Of a DNA stretch of 64,000 bases, positions 17,896 through 25,404 are shown one piece after another. Location of the stretch: positions 150,415-214,414 of the forward strand of contig NZ_AFPJ01000009.1 in NCBI RefSeq assembly GCF_000220505.1, written 5' to 3'. Position 1 is the stretch's first letter. Every line of letters begins with the position of its first letter. Made by a program: the position numbers and the translations under genes. The notes under the pieces were generated by a model. That model was not told the DNA's origin. It saw nothing but the letters and a program-made list of their open reading frames with translations, and made no database searches. Origin of the DNA: Microbulbifer agarilyticus S89 (GTDB taxonomy: Bacteria; Pseudomonadota; Gammaproteobacteria; Pseudomonadales; Cellvibrionaceae).

Positions 17896-19092
17896 TTAGC
17901 TTTCCAGTACTTCTGCAACCGATGCACAGAAGTAATCCATATTGTTCCGGCTCAGGCCGGCAATGCTGATGCGACTCGAATCCACCATGTAGATCGAGTA
18001 ATCCTGCTGCAGCTTCTGTACCTGCTCCGGGGTAATACCCAAAAATGAGAACATACCTTTTTGCTGCTGAATAAAGTGGAAATCACCCACAGCGCCCGCC
18101 TTCTCCAGGCTCTCGACCAGACCTGAACGCAGGCTGTTGATGCGCTCGCGCATTTCAGTCAGCTCGGCCTCCCAGTTCGCACGCAGGCCCGCATCAGTCA
18201 GGATAGCTTCCACGATGGCACCGCCGTGATTGGGTGGCATGGAATAGTTGCCGCGCACCACGTTCAGCATCTGGCTTTGTCCGCGGTCGGCGGAATCCGC
18301 ATCGCGGTAAATGGCCATCGCCATACCAACACGCTCTCGGTACAGGCCAAAATTCTTTGAGCAGGATGCAGCGACCAGCATTTCCGGCACGGACTCTGCC
18401 ATCAGGCGCAGGCCATAGGCATCGGCGTCCAGGCTATCGCCAAAGCCCTGATAGGCCATGTCAATGAAGGGGGTGAAGCCCTGTTTCTGTGCCATTTCTG
18501 CCAGCACCTGCCACTGTTCGCGACTCAGGTCAGCGCCACAGGGGTTGTGGCAGCAGGCGTGGAACAGCACCAGCTCACCCTCTCCCACTTGCTTGAGGGT
18601 TTCCACCATGGCGTCGAACTTGAGGCTGCTGGTGGCGCGATCGTAGTACGGGTAGCTCTTGATTTGCAGGCCCGCATTGCCGAGCAGCGGCACATGGTTT
18701 GCCCAGGTAGGGTCGCTCACCCAAATAGTGGCGTGCTCCTTAGCGCGATTGGCAAACTCGGCGAGTACACGCAGCGCACCACAACCACCGGGGGTTTGTG
18801 CGGAGCGAACGCGGTTACCGACCAGCGCCGGGTGGCCAGCACCCAGAACCAGCTCCTGCATGGCTGTATTGAAGCCGGCAGTGCCCGCCGGGCCCACATA
18901 CGCCTTGGTTTCTTCACTGCGCAGCAAGCGGGTTTCGGCTTCTTTTACCGCCTGTAACACCGGAGTGTGCCCAGCTTCATCTTTATATACGCCCACCCCC
19001 AAATCGATCTTGCGCGGGTTTTCATCGGCCCGGTAAGTCGCCAAAAGACCGAGGATGGGGTCTGCAGGCAGGCTGCTCAGATGGTCAAACAT
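17896..19092 (-). CDS. tyrB: Aromatic amino acid / aspartate aminotransferase (class I)
   Basis: A 398-residue PLP enzyme of the AspC/TyrB group. It starts M-F-D-H-L-S-S-L-P-A-D-P-I-L-G-L and contains the D-L-G-V-G-V-Y-K-D motif. H-N-P-C-G-A-D lies near residue 192. The PLP lysine is in C-S-K-N-F-G-L-Y-R-E-R-V-G, and R-I-S-I-A-G-L lies near the end. ATG 19092 is the start, because TAGGAGT precedes it and the upstream frame lacks family sequence. It transfers the amino group between tyrosine/phenylalanine/aspartate and 2-oxo acids. TyrB versus AspC cannot be decided by eye; the aromatic neighbours favour TyrB. Confidence 0.9.
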   Translation of the reverse strand: MFDHLSSLPADPILGLLATYRADENPRKIDLGVGVYKDEAGHTPVLQAVKEAETRLLRSEETKAYVGPAGTAGFNTAMQELVLGAGHPALVGNRVRSAQTPGGCGALRVLAEFANRAKEHATIWVSDPTWANHVPLLGNAGLQIKSYPYYDRATSSLKFDAMVETLKQVGEGELVLFHACCHNPCGADLSREQWQVLAEMAQKQGFTPFIDMAYQGFGDSLDADAYGLRLMAESVPEMLVAASCSKNFGLYRERVGMAMAIYRDADSADRGQSQMLNVVRGNYSMPPNHGGAIVEAILTDAGLRANWEAELTEMRERINSLRSGLVESLEKAGAVGDFHFIQQQKGMFSFLGITPEQVQKLQQDYSIYMVDSSRISIAGLSRNNMDYFCASVAEVLES

Positions 19093-19184
19093 GGTCACTC
19101 CTAGTAGTTCTGGGCGACACACACAATGGGTGCCGACCAATGAAATCTATAGATGGAATTTAAGAATGGCAGAGGGAAAGCCGG

Positions 19185-19706
19185 TCAGTCGATCAGGCCG
19201 CGGTTGGCCCAATCCTGCGCACGCGTCATCAGCTTTTCAATAATGCTGTCCAGCTGGCCGCGCTCTTCTGCCGAAAGCGAGCCCATAAGGTCATTCTCAT
19301 ACTGCTGCGCCAGCGGCACGATACGGTCGTATACATCGCGGCCCAACGGGGAAAGGTTCAGCACCTGGCGGCGACGATCGGCGAGGTCTTCACTGCGGGT
19401 GATGTAGTCGTTCTTAATCAGAATGGAAACCGCGCGACTGATCGCCACCTTGTCCATTGCGGTCTGCTCCACCAGGTCCGCTGCAGAAAGGTTTGGGAAG
19501 CGACCGAGAATCGCCATCACCCGCCATGCAGGGATGGTGAGGTCAAAGCGCGCGCTGTAGGCATCCGCAATGGCGTTACTCACTCGGTTGGAGAGAACGG
19601 ACAGGCGATATGGCAGGAATTTTTCCAGCCGCAGATCATCCGGACGCACGGCATCGATAGGGTCGGAAAATTCCGTAGATGAGCTGTTGGAGTTATCGGT
19701 GGTCAT
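19185..19706 (-). CDS. MarR family transcriptional regulator
   Basis: A 173-residue MarR-type repressor. A polar N-terminus (about 30 residues) precedes the dimer helices (L-P-Y-R-L-S-V-L-S-N-R-V-S). The winged helix has L-S-A-A-D-L-V-E-Q-T-A-M-D-K-V-A-I-S-R-A-V and the wing R-S-E-D-L-A-D-R-R-R-Q-V-L-N-L-S. It is divergent from the maleylacetoacetate isomerase gene. A palindrome 59-76 bases upstream of its start (19765-19782) is a likely operator, implying autoregulation and possibly control of maiA or tyrB. The ligand is probably an aromatic acid of the tyrosine pathway, by inference. Confidence 0.9.
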   Translation of the reverse strand: MTTDNSNSSSTEFSDPIDAVRPDDLRLEKFLPYRLSVLSNRVSNAIADAYSARFDLTIPAWRVMAILGRFPNLSAADLVEQTAMDKVAISRAVSILIKNDYITRSEDLADRRRQVLNLSPLGRDVYDRIVPLAQQYENDLMGSLSAEERGQLDSIIEKLMTRAQDWANRGLID

Positions 19707-20024
19707 CGCGGTCTCTACACCTGCTTAGGATCGGGTTGTACCAAATTTCAAATGTATCTAAAATTGGTTTCAATTGTAACCACTGCTGCAGGTTTTTTTG
19801 GGCTGCGTCGCAGCTCTTACAGGCAGCACGGTATAACCAGAAAAAATGAAAGAGCAAATTTCATCCGATTGGTCGCGCCCGCACCACCCTGAAAGTTCGG
19901 CCACGATTATACGGTGTTTGACGCCATTTTTGTCACAATAGGGGTAGCGCACCCGCTATTTGCTTAACAGGGCGCACTCTTCGCCCTGCCGGGTCACCCA
20001 CAGAAAACAATGTAAGGATTCAAC
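19707..20024. other. Divergent regulatory region marR / maiA
   Basis: A 318-base gap holding the promoters of two divergent genes. The part next to the MarR gene has an AT-rich 18-base palindrome (19765-19782). The rest, to 20024, shows no further repeat or gene I can support. Confidence 0.6.
19765..19782. promoter_or_regulatory. Putative MarR operator palindrome
   Basis: TGGTTTCAATTGTAACCA is an inverted repeat centred on CAATTG, with one mismatched base pair (T opposite T, flanking CAATTG). Its length and AT-rich centre are typical of MarR sites. It lies 59-76 bases upstream of the adjacent marR-type gene. Confidence 0.6.
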
Positions 20025-20675
20025 GTGATGGAGCTCCACGGCTATTTTCGCTCATCTGCCAGTTACCGGGTACGGATCGGACTGAACCTCAAGGGGCTGG
20101 CGTACCAGTATCACGCAGTGAACCTACTGAAAGGCGAACAAAAAGATGCCAAGCACCGGCAGCTCAACCCTCAGGGCCTGGTTCCCGCGTTGATCGACGA
20201 CGGCAATGTGTTGACACAATCGCTGGCAATCCTGGAGTGGCTGGATGAACAACACCCATCCCCCGCCCTATTACCCACATCGCCTCTGGCGCGCGCGCAG
20301 ATACGAGCACTGGCATACAATGTGGCATGCGATATACAACCGATCCAGAATCTGCGGGTGCTCAAATACCTACAGTCGGAGCTTGGCGCGAGTGATGAAC
20401 AGAAGGTTCAGTGGGTGCGTCATTGGATCGGGCTGGGGTTTGCAGCACTGGAAACCCAACTGGCGGGACACATGCATGCGCAGCGCTATGCATTTGCCGC
20501 CGGCGACACACCCGGGCTGTTTGAGTGCTGCTTGATACCACAGATTTATAATGCCGAGCGCTTTGGCGTGGCGGTTTCAGACTACCCGACGATCTCGGCA
20601 ATTGCGGATGCCTGTGACGCCCTTCCCGCGTTCCAGCAAGCGCGGCCGGAGAACCAGCCCGACAGCACCCTGTAG
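20025..20675 (+). CDS. maiA: Maleylacetoacetate isomerase (zeta-class GST)
   Basis: A 216-residue zeta GST, which uses glutathione to isomerise maleylacetoacetate to fumarylacetoacetate in tyrosine/homogentisate breakdown. The zeta signature S-S-A-S-Y-R-V-R-I near residues 10-18 contains the catalytic Ser/Ser/Cys-type site (here S-S-A). L-N-P-Q-G-L-V-P-A-L, Q-S-L-A-I-L-E-W-L and I-Q-N-L-R-V-L follow, and D-Y-P-T-I near the C-terminus. A GTG at 20025 has AAGGA at good spacing; the ATG three bases on is equally possible. No hmgA or fahA is in the window. Confidence 0.9.
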   Translation: MMELHGYFRSSASYRVRIGLNLKGLAYQYHAVNLLKGEQKDAKHRQLNPQGLVPALIDDGNVLTQSLAILEWLDEQHPSPALLPTSPLARAQIRALAYNVACDIQPIQNLRVLKYLQSELGASDEQKVQWVRHWIGLGFAALETQLAGHMHAQRYAFAAGDTPGLFECCLIPQIYNAERFGVAVSDYPTISAIADACDALPAFQQARPENQPDSTL

Positions 20676-20720
20676 CAGCTGGGCGCGACCATCAAAGGAA
20701 AGATGTTCAAAGGCGGGCTA

Positions 20721-21605
20721 TTAATAAGCCGGATACTCTGCAGCACGCAGCCACTTGGTCGCGATCCACTTTTCCCCCGCGAGCACGGGGCTACCTCCAT
20801 GCAGGCTCTGCAGATCCAGCTTGCCGTGCTCCCCCACATAAGAAAAGAACAGTGCAGCGCCTTTTTGTGGCTGCACCTCGAGCCCGACCCGCGGAAAAAC
20901 TGTTGCCCCGCCAGACTCCACATCACTTAAATACATAATCAAGGTGCCTACTCGCTGCCCACCGGCTGCGAGCACCTCCTGATTACCCGGCTTCTCCGGG
21001 TCAAAAAAATCATAGTGCGGACGATACTCGCCACTCACGGGGTAGTGCAGGATCTGTAGTGGCTCGCCATGTGCCTCTGGCACCTTGAGCAGGCTTGCTA
21101 TGCGCGCTTCGATGTCGGCAATTAATGGCGTTTCCCCGCGCGCAAAATGCGTGCCGCCACTGGTTCGGGAGGGCTTTAGTTCGAACGCACCATGCTGTGT
21201 GTTCACCACACGAGAGGGACTCAGGTTTGGCCGAGACATCTCGACGAGTGCGTCGCACTCCCATTCGGCAAGGAAATTGGCAAACAACACAATATTGGGT
21301 TGCCTAATGGCGAAACGCGCCTCCACTTGCTGGTCCCCCAGAGGAATGACACCCGTATTGAATGTGGGAAAGCGTACGTCTGGTTTGCGACTGGGAGTGA
21401 CTGATGACGCAGCGCCCGGCGGCTGCTCACTGGGCGCGTCTTCTGCTGGAGCGTGAGCGCGGAAACACTGCTCAACCGCGTTGGCGATGGTTGGCTGGTA
21501 ACCGGCCTTGAGCAGCGCGTCGACTACCGCCGAACGCGACCGGCCATTGTGGATGGCATCCAGCATCCATTGCTGGAGCTCGGATTCAAGCTCTGCAAAT
21601 TCCAT
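20721..21605 (-). CDS. 2-oxoglutarate/Fe(II) oxygenase, prolyl 4-hydroxylase-like
   Basis: A 294-residue protein from ATG 21605. The C-terminal catalytic domain (about 100-290) has the iron ligands His197 and Asp199 (R-P-H-Y-D-F-F), distal His269 (Q-S-L-H-G-G) and Lys279 in G-E-K-W, which should bind 2-oxoglutarate. G-G-A-T-V-F-P near 233 is typical of P4H. Residues 1-55 form a helical region of unknown role, followed by a Pro/Ala linker. The substrate is not known; bacterial members hydroxylate proteins such as EF-Tu. It is last in a run behind an ECF sigma and its putative anti-sigma. Confidence 0.88.
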   Translation of the reverse strand: MEFAELESELQQWMLDAIHNGRSRSAVVDALLKAGYQPTIANAVEQCFRAHAPAEDAPSEQPPGAASSVTPSRKPDVRFPTFNTGVIPLGDQQVEARFAIRQPNIVLFANFLAEWECDALVEMSRPNLSPSRVVNTQHGAFELKPSRTSGGTHFARGETPLIADIEARIASLLKVPEAHGEPLQILHYPVSGEYRPHYDFFDPEKPGNQEVLAAGGQRVGTLIMYLSDVESGGATVFPRVGLEVQPQKGAALFFSYVGEHGKLDLQSLHGGSPVLAGEKWIATKWLRAAEYPAY

Positions 21606-21661
21606 AGGCGATCCCGGCCTACACAAGTGGTGCCCCGGGCTGAACACCCGGAGCGAAAGAG

Positions 21662-22099
21662 TCAGCGGCGCGCCGCGACGATCCCTCCCGTCATGGCAGC
21701 AAATGCGCCGAGAATGCCGACGCCCACCAGGCTATACAAGCTAATGCTGTGCTCTGAGATACTCGCCAGCAGGTCCTGGAGGGGGAACTGCCAGCACACA
21801 ATGGCAGACGCTGCGACAACCGCCGCATACTGATAACGGGTCGCACGGCGCTCAGCGCGCTTTGCTGGCACCGGCGGTAACTCCGCCAATACGCGGTCAC
21901 AGAAGCCCGCATCGTCTACATGTGGCTCGTTGAACTGAAGCTGCTGGGAAAGCCACGTGTCAAAGTCAGGCTCGCCATCCATTGCCGGATGAGAGCCACT
22001 TACAACACCGTTTTTTATCACCATACCTGTTGATCCATCTCTCTTGTGAGAGGAAATACCCTTTTCGGGCTTCATGGACTGTTTATCGAAATCAGCCAC
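21662..22099 (-). CDS. Putative membrane anti-sigma factor
   Basis: A 145-residue protein whose GTG start (behind GGAGG) lies inside the end of the sigma gene, an eight-base overlap that argues for coupled translation. The N-terminal half is soluble with D-F-D-T-W-L-S-Q-Q-L, and the C-terminal half has two hydrophobic segments (about 90-108 and 119-142). I recognise no zinc anti-sigma motif. The position directly after an ECF sigma gene and the soluble-then-membrane layout suggest an inner-membrane anti-sigma factor; this is inference. Confidence 0.65.
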   Translation of the reverse strand: MADFDKQSMKPEKGISSHKRDGSTGMVIKNGVVSGSHPAMDGEPDFDTWLSQQLQFNEPHVDDAGFCDRVLAELPPVPAKRAERRATRYQYAAVVAASAIVCWQFPLQDLLASISEHSISLYSLVGVGILGAFAAMTGGIVAARR

Positions 22100-22646
22100 T
22101 CACTACCTCCTCCTGCCAGGCCTGAAGCAGAGACTGCAACTTGGCCCGCGCGCGGTTGACATGGGATTTTACCGTGCCCAGCGGCAACTTCATAATACTG
22201 GCGGCTTCTTCATGTGAAAAACCGCGCTGCATACACAAGTGCACCGCCTGTCTCTGGGCGTCACTTAACTCCCCCATGGCCGAATTCAGGTCCCTGGCCA
22301 TACCCAGCTGTTGCGCTTCTTCGACGCTTTCCTGGGCCTGTGCGGAATCTACCGCATCCTGATCGACTACCGGAGCATTCTTACGCTTATGGCTCATGAC
22401 CAGATTGTAGGCGATACGGTACAGCCAGGTGCTAAACCTGGCATCGCCCCGGAATGCCGGCAGCGCCTTGTAGGCTTTGATAAAAGCCTCCTGCGCCATA
22501 TCGTCCGCAAGCCCCTGGTCGCCATCGCACAGTTGACGAAGCGAGAATCGCAACTGTGACTGATAGCGACGAACCAGCTGGGCGTAAGCCCGCTGGTCCC
22601 CGTCTTCGACGACGCGCTTGATCAGATCCTCATCATCGAGGTTCAT
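22092..22646 (-). CDS. ECF RNA polymerase sigma factor
   Basis: A 184-residue ECF sigma. Region 2 shows L-V-R-R-Y-Q-S-Q-L, then D-D-M-A-Q-E-A-F-I-K-A-Y and F-S-T-W-L-Y-R-I-A-Y-N. Region 4 shows L-S-D-A-Q-R-Q-A-V-H-L and the helix-turn-helix S-H-E-E-A-A-S-I-M-K-L-P-L-G-T-V-K-S-H-V-N-R. It lies 12 bases after the DUF6249-type gene and overlaps the putative anti-sigma. It is not close to the ChrR-type sigma at 7340, so the window has two separate ECF systems. The signal is unknown, probably envelope-related. Confidence 0.92.
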   Translation of the reverse strand: MNLDDEDLIKRVVEDGDQRAYAQLVRRYQSQLRFSLRQLCDGDQGLADDMAQEAFIKAYKALPAFRGDARFSTWLYRIAYNLVMSHKRKNAPVVDQDAVDSAQAQESVEEAQQLGMARDLNSAMGELSDAQRQAVHLCMQRGFSHEEAASIMKLPLGTVKSHVNRARAKLQSLLQAWQEEVVSG

Positions 22647-22658
22647 GACTGGTTATCC

Positions 22659-23561
22659 TTAACCCGCTTGCTGGTGATCGTGCTTCCAGTTGATGTAGCG
22701 GGCGACCCCAATAAAGAGAGGGATCAATCCGAGGCTACCCACACCGACGCCAGCAGAGGCAGACAGGAAGATAAACACTGCCGCACCCACCGCTATCAGG
22801 GTAATTCCTCGGTCTTTGTTGTTGGCACTGGCACCTTCACGGTCCAGCGCATCCAGCAGCTCTGGCGGAATGTCGCGACCTTCAGAGACCATCCGGTTGA
22901 TGTTTTCCATCACCAGCTGCTTCTTGCGGTAGCTGTTGCGGGTAACCAGCCAGACAATCAGGATCGGCGTGCCGAAAACAGCCAGGATCGCGACTACCGG
23001 GATCAGCCACTCCATATCCGGGCCACTGGAGCGGTGCCCATGGCGCGACTCCTCATGCGCCTCATAGACGCGCTCATGAATACGCTCGGCACGCTCTCGC
23101 GCCCGCTCCGCCCGCTCGCGGATACGCTCTGCCTGCTCCAGGTCGGCCTTGATACCGATTTCGACATTGCGTGGCACCGAATCCAGCGCCTGCTCCACGA
23201 CCAGGCCCTTCTCATCCAGAATGCCCTTTTCTTCCAGCTGGCGATAAATACGCTGGGTGACCTCGCCGCCGAAGGCTTCCCCGAGGTCTATTTCGACGCT
23301 GCCACTCTCACCGTTTTCGTCCCGGGTGTGAATGCGCAGGCTACCGTCTTCCTGGCGCAGGATGCGTACCTGCTTGGTGACCTTCTTCTCAACCGGCTCC
23401 ACCGGTTCCACCGCGGGCGCCTCGGGCACCGGCGGCGCGGGGGGCGCAGCGCCCTCTTCCTGGGCCAGCAGGCTGCCGGAAATACTCATTCCCAGCGTGG
23501 CTGTCAGCGCCAGCAGCCAGGCATTCATTCGGCTGCGTTTCTTCATTTCATTCGCTCTCAT
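22659..23561 (-). CDS. DUF6249-type membrane protein with coiled coil
   Basis: About 300 residues. A signal peptide (ending near L-L-A-Q) is followed by a Pro/Glu/Val-rich linker, a soluble part, and then a strongly charged helix of repeated E-R-A-E-R-A-R-E-R type (roughly residues 150-180). A transmembrane helix (E-W-L-I-P-V-V-A-I-L-A-V-F) follows, then a cytosolic stretch and two more hydrophobic segments near the C-terminus. ATG 23561 is preferred (AGAGCGAGA upstream), but ATG 23546 is possible. It heads the operon with the sigma factor and may be its sensor or target. The biochemical function is unknown. Confidence 0.7.
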   Translation of the reverse strand: MRANEMKKRSRMNAWLLALTATLGMSISGSLLAQEEGAAPPAPPVPEAPAVEPVEPVEKKVTKQVRILRQEDGSLRIHTRDENGESGSVEIDLGEAFGGEVTQRIYRQLEEKGILDEKGLVVEQALDSVPRNVEIGIKADLEQAERIRERAERARERAERIHERVYEAHEESRHGHRSSGPDMEWLIPVVAILAVFGTPILIVWLVTRNSYRKKQLVMENINRMVSEGRDIPPELLDALDREGASANNKDRGITLIAVGAAVFIFLSASAGVGVGSLGLIPLFIGVARYINWKHDHQQAG

Positions 23562-23813
23562 TGGTGTTATCTCGCTCTTACTGATCTGAGGCAAAACAAG
23601 TCTTCCCTTACTCGACCCTCACTGGCGACGGTCCGGAAGTGACACGCTATCATCAACAACCGTCAATGGCGTGGGATTGTACCTTTTTTGGGCAACGGGT
23701 ATCAGGGGCTCAACATCGCGCCGCTGGTATCACCTTGCCCCTAAAGGACGTGGGCACCGCCGGGTTTGGATGCAAGCTGTCAAAAAAATTTAACCGAGCA
23801 ACGGGAGCAACGA

Positions 23814-24443
23814 ATGCACCAGAGTGAGAACACCCCCTCAGACGTCCTGCAGTTCTGGTTTGGCAGCACCGATCTGGGTGCCATGCCGAGCAAAGAGGTC
23901 CGCAGCCGCTGGTTCCAGCGCAGTGACGACTTCGACCGCGAGATCGAGCTGCGCTTCTCGTCTGCCATCGGTCGTGCAATCGAGGGTAAATTGAGTAACT
24001 GGGAATCGTCCCTGGACGGGCAGCTGGGACTGATACTGCTTTGTGATCAATTTCCGCGCAATATCTACCGGGGCTCTGCACAAGCATTCGCTGGGGACCC
24101 GCGCGCGCTCAAGATCAGCCAGTCTATGGCCGATGTGGATTGGCAGGGACAGCTGGGCCTGCACCAGCGCGCAATCTTTGGTATGCCACTGGAGCACTCG
24201 GAGCGATCAGACATACAGCGGCAGTCGGTCGCCTACTTCCTGCGGCTGCGACAGGACTTTGCCAGAGATAAACCCGGTGTATCACCGGAGGATACGCAGG
24301 CAGCGGAGAGTTACTACCGCTTCGCCCGCGCACACCAGGACGTGATTGAGCAGTTTGGCCGCTACCCCCATCGTAACTTGGCGCTCGGCAGGGAAAGTAC
24401 TCCCGCGGAGCAGCAGTGGTTAGAACAAGGTGGCGGATTCTAG
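23814..24443 (+). CDS. DUF924 family protein
   Basis: A 209-residue soluble, all-helical protein of the DUF924 family. Family marks are D-V-L-Q-F-W-F-G at the start, then R-W-F near 35, L-I-L-L-C-D-Q-F-P-R-N-I-Y-R-G near 75-90, and a C-terminal F-G-R-Y-P-H-R-N with L-G-R. The start is ATG 23814, because GGGAG lies seven bases before it; a longer frame from 23766 lacks support. The fold is TPR-like. The function is not established. Confidence 0.9.
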   Translation: MHQSENTPSDVLQFWFGSTDLGAMPSKEVRSRWFQRSDDFDREIELRFSSAIGRAIEGKLSNWESSLDGQLGLILLCDQFPRNIYRGSAQAFAGDPRALKISQSMADVDWQGQLGLHQRAIFGMPLEHSERSDIQRQSVAYFLRLRQDFARDKPGVSPEDTQAAESYYRFARAHQDVIEQFGRYPHRNLALGRESTPAEQQWLEQGGGF

Positions 24444-24499
24444 CGGTTTGCTGGACGCGTCACTGCGCGTACACTTACGCGCCATGTAGGGATTTGCGG

Positions 24500-24540
24500 T
24501 TGACACTGAATATACATACAGATACTGTACATCCATACAG
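24500..24540 (+). promoter_or_regulatory. SOS promoter with two tandem LexA boxes
   Basis: TTGACA at 24500-24505 and TACTGT at 24523-24528 form a -35/-10 pair with 17-base spacing. Two 16-base LexA boxes follow the CTG-N10-CAG rule: CTGAATATACATACAG at 24506-24521 and CTGTACATCCATACAG at 24525-24540. They are offset by 19 bases, so LexA dimers would cover both the spacer and the -10. They lie 66 bases before yebG. Confidence 0.9.
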
Positions 24541-24605
24541 AAACAACACAGAATCATAATTCACGATACCGATACTCACGATATCAAGACCTTAGGAGGC
24601 CCAGT

Positions 24606-24914
24606 ATGGCGGTAGTAGCCGTTTGGAAATGTGATAGAGACGGAGCCATGTTCGACAATAAAAAAGATGCCGAAGAACACGACAAGATGCTGGAGCTTGC
24701 CGCCAACATCACCGCTTTGATCGAGCGCAATGTAGAAGGTGTATCAGAAGAAGCCAGTGAAGAAATCGGCCTGATGCTGGCGAAGCGCCGTGAAGTACTG
24801 GCCAAAGCCTGTAAGGGCAAGCCGGAAGAGCTGCTGGCCGCAGAAGAAGTGAGCGAGCAGCAAGAAGCGGAAACTGCCGAAGAAAACGTTACCCCGCTGG
24901 CGGTAAACCAGTAA
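24606..24914 (+). CDS. yebG: YebG family DNA-damage-inducible protein
   Basis: A 102-residue acidic protein matching YebG: M-A-V-V-A-V-W-K-C-D-R-D-G-A-M-F at the N-terminus, then K-K-D-A-E-E-H-D-K-M-L-E-L-A, and a Glu/Ala-rich tail. YebG is a classical LexA-repressed SOS gene of unclear biochemical role. The ribosome site TTAGGAGG is strong. Two tandem LexA boxes overlap its promoter, and a terminator follows at 24957, so it is a single-gene SOS unit. Confidence 0.93.
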   Translation: MAVVAVWKCDRDGAMFDNKKDAEEHDKMLELAANITALIERNVEGVSEEASEEIGLMLAKRREVLAKACKGKPEELLAAEEVSEQQEAETAEENVTPLAVNQ

Positions 24915-24956
24915 TCCCCCCGGACACCAATATTCTGGTTTCCATCCCTGTACTAT

Positions 24957-24979
24957 GCCCGGCTTGCCGGGCTTTTTTT
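24957..24979 (+). terminator. Rho-independent terminator of yebG
   Basis: GCCCGG (24957-24962), CTTG loop and CCGGGC (24967-24972), followed by seven T. It lies 42 bases after the yebG stop. Confidence 0.9.
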
Positions 24980-25011
24980 CGCCCGGCAAAGCGCTACAGG
25001 AAAGTGGATTT

Positions 25012-25404
25012 TCAGAATACCGAGACGATGTTGACCAACGCGAGAATGGTGATCACCACCCAGGTCAACAGAGTGCCCCAAAAACGCCCCTTGTGATAGC
25101 CACCCTTACCGCCAACCAGGCCAATCGCATGAAGGATTCGCGCGAATACCAGCACACCGCCTAAACAATGCAGCCAGATTGCGGAGAGGCCGTTGATTTC
25201 GGCTATCAGCAACAGGATTAGCGCCAGCGGAATATATTCGATCGCGTTCGCATGAGTACGTATCAGTACCCTACCCAGCTTGTCGCCACCGGTACCAATA
25301 CCGACCTTGTTGCCGCGGCGAAACTTCACCACATTGAACGCAAGCGCAAGCACTAGTAACGCACAAAGACCGCTATACAGTGCCGTGATTTCTACACTCA
25401 TCAT
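25012..25404 (-). CDS. MAPEG family membrane protein
   Basis: A 130-residue protein with four transmembrane helices (about 7-24, 57-71, 75-95 and 108-128) of the MAPEG superfamily (membrane-associated eicosanoid and glutathione metabolism). Typical segments are N-x-x-E-Y-I-P-L and F-A-R-I-L-H-A-I-G. Its start overlaps the stop of the amidohydrolase upstream by ATGA. Bacterial members are mostly uncharacterised; some have glutathione transferase activity. Confidence 0.88.
   Translation of the reverse strand: MMSVEITALYSGLCALLVLALAFNVVKFRRGNKVGIGTGGDKLGRVLIRTHANAIEYIPLALILLLIAEINGLSAIWLHCLGGVLVFARILHAIGLVGGKGGYHKGRFWGTLLTWVVITILALVNIVSVF

Noticed and set aside
22668-23642. Rightward frame of 324 residues opposite the DUF6249-type gene
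   Set aside because: Shadow of a gene with signal peptide, coiled coil and membrane helices; the rightward translation is low in structure and lacks a ribosome site.
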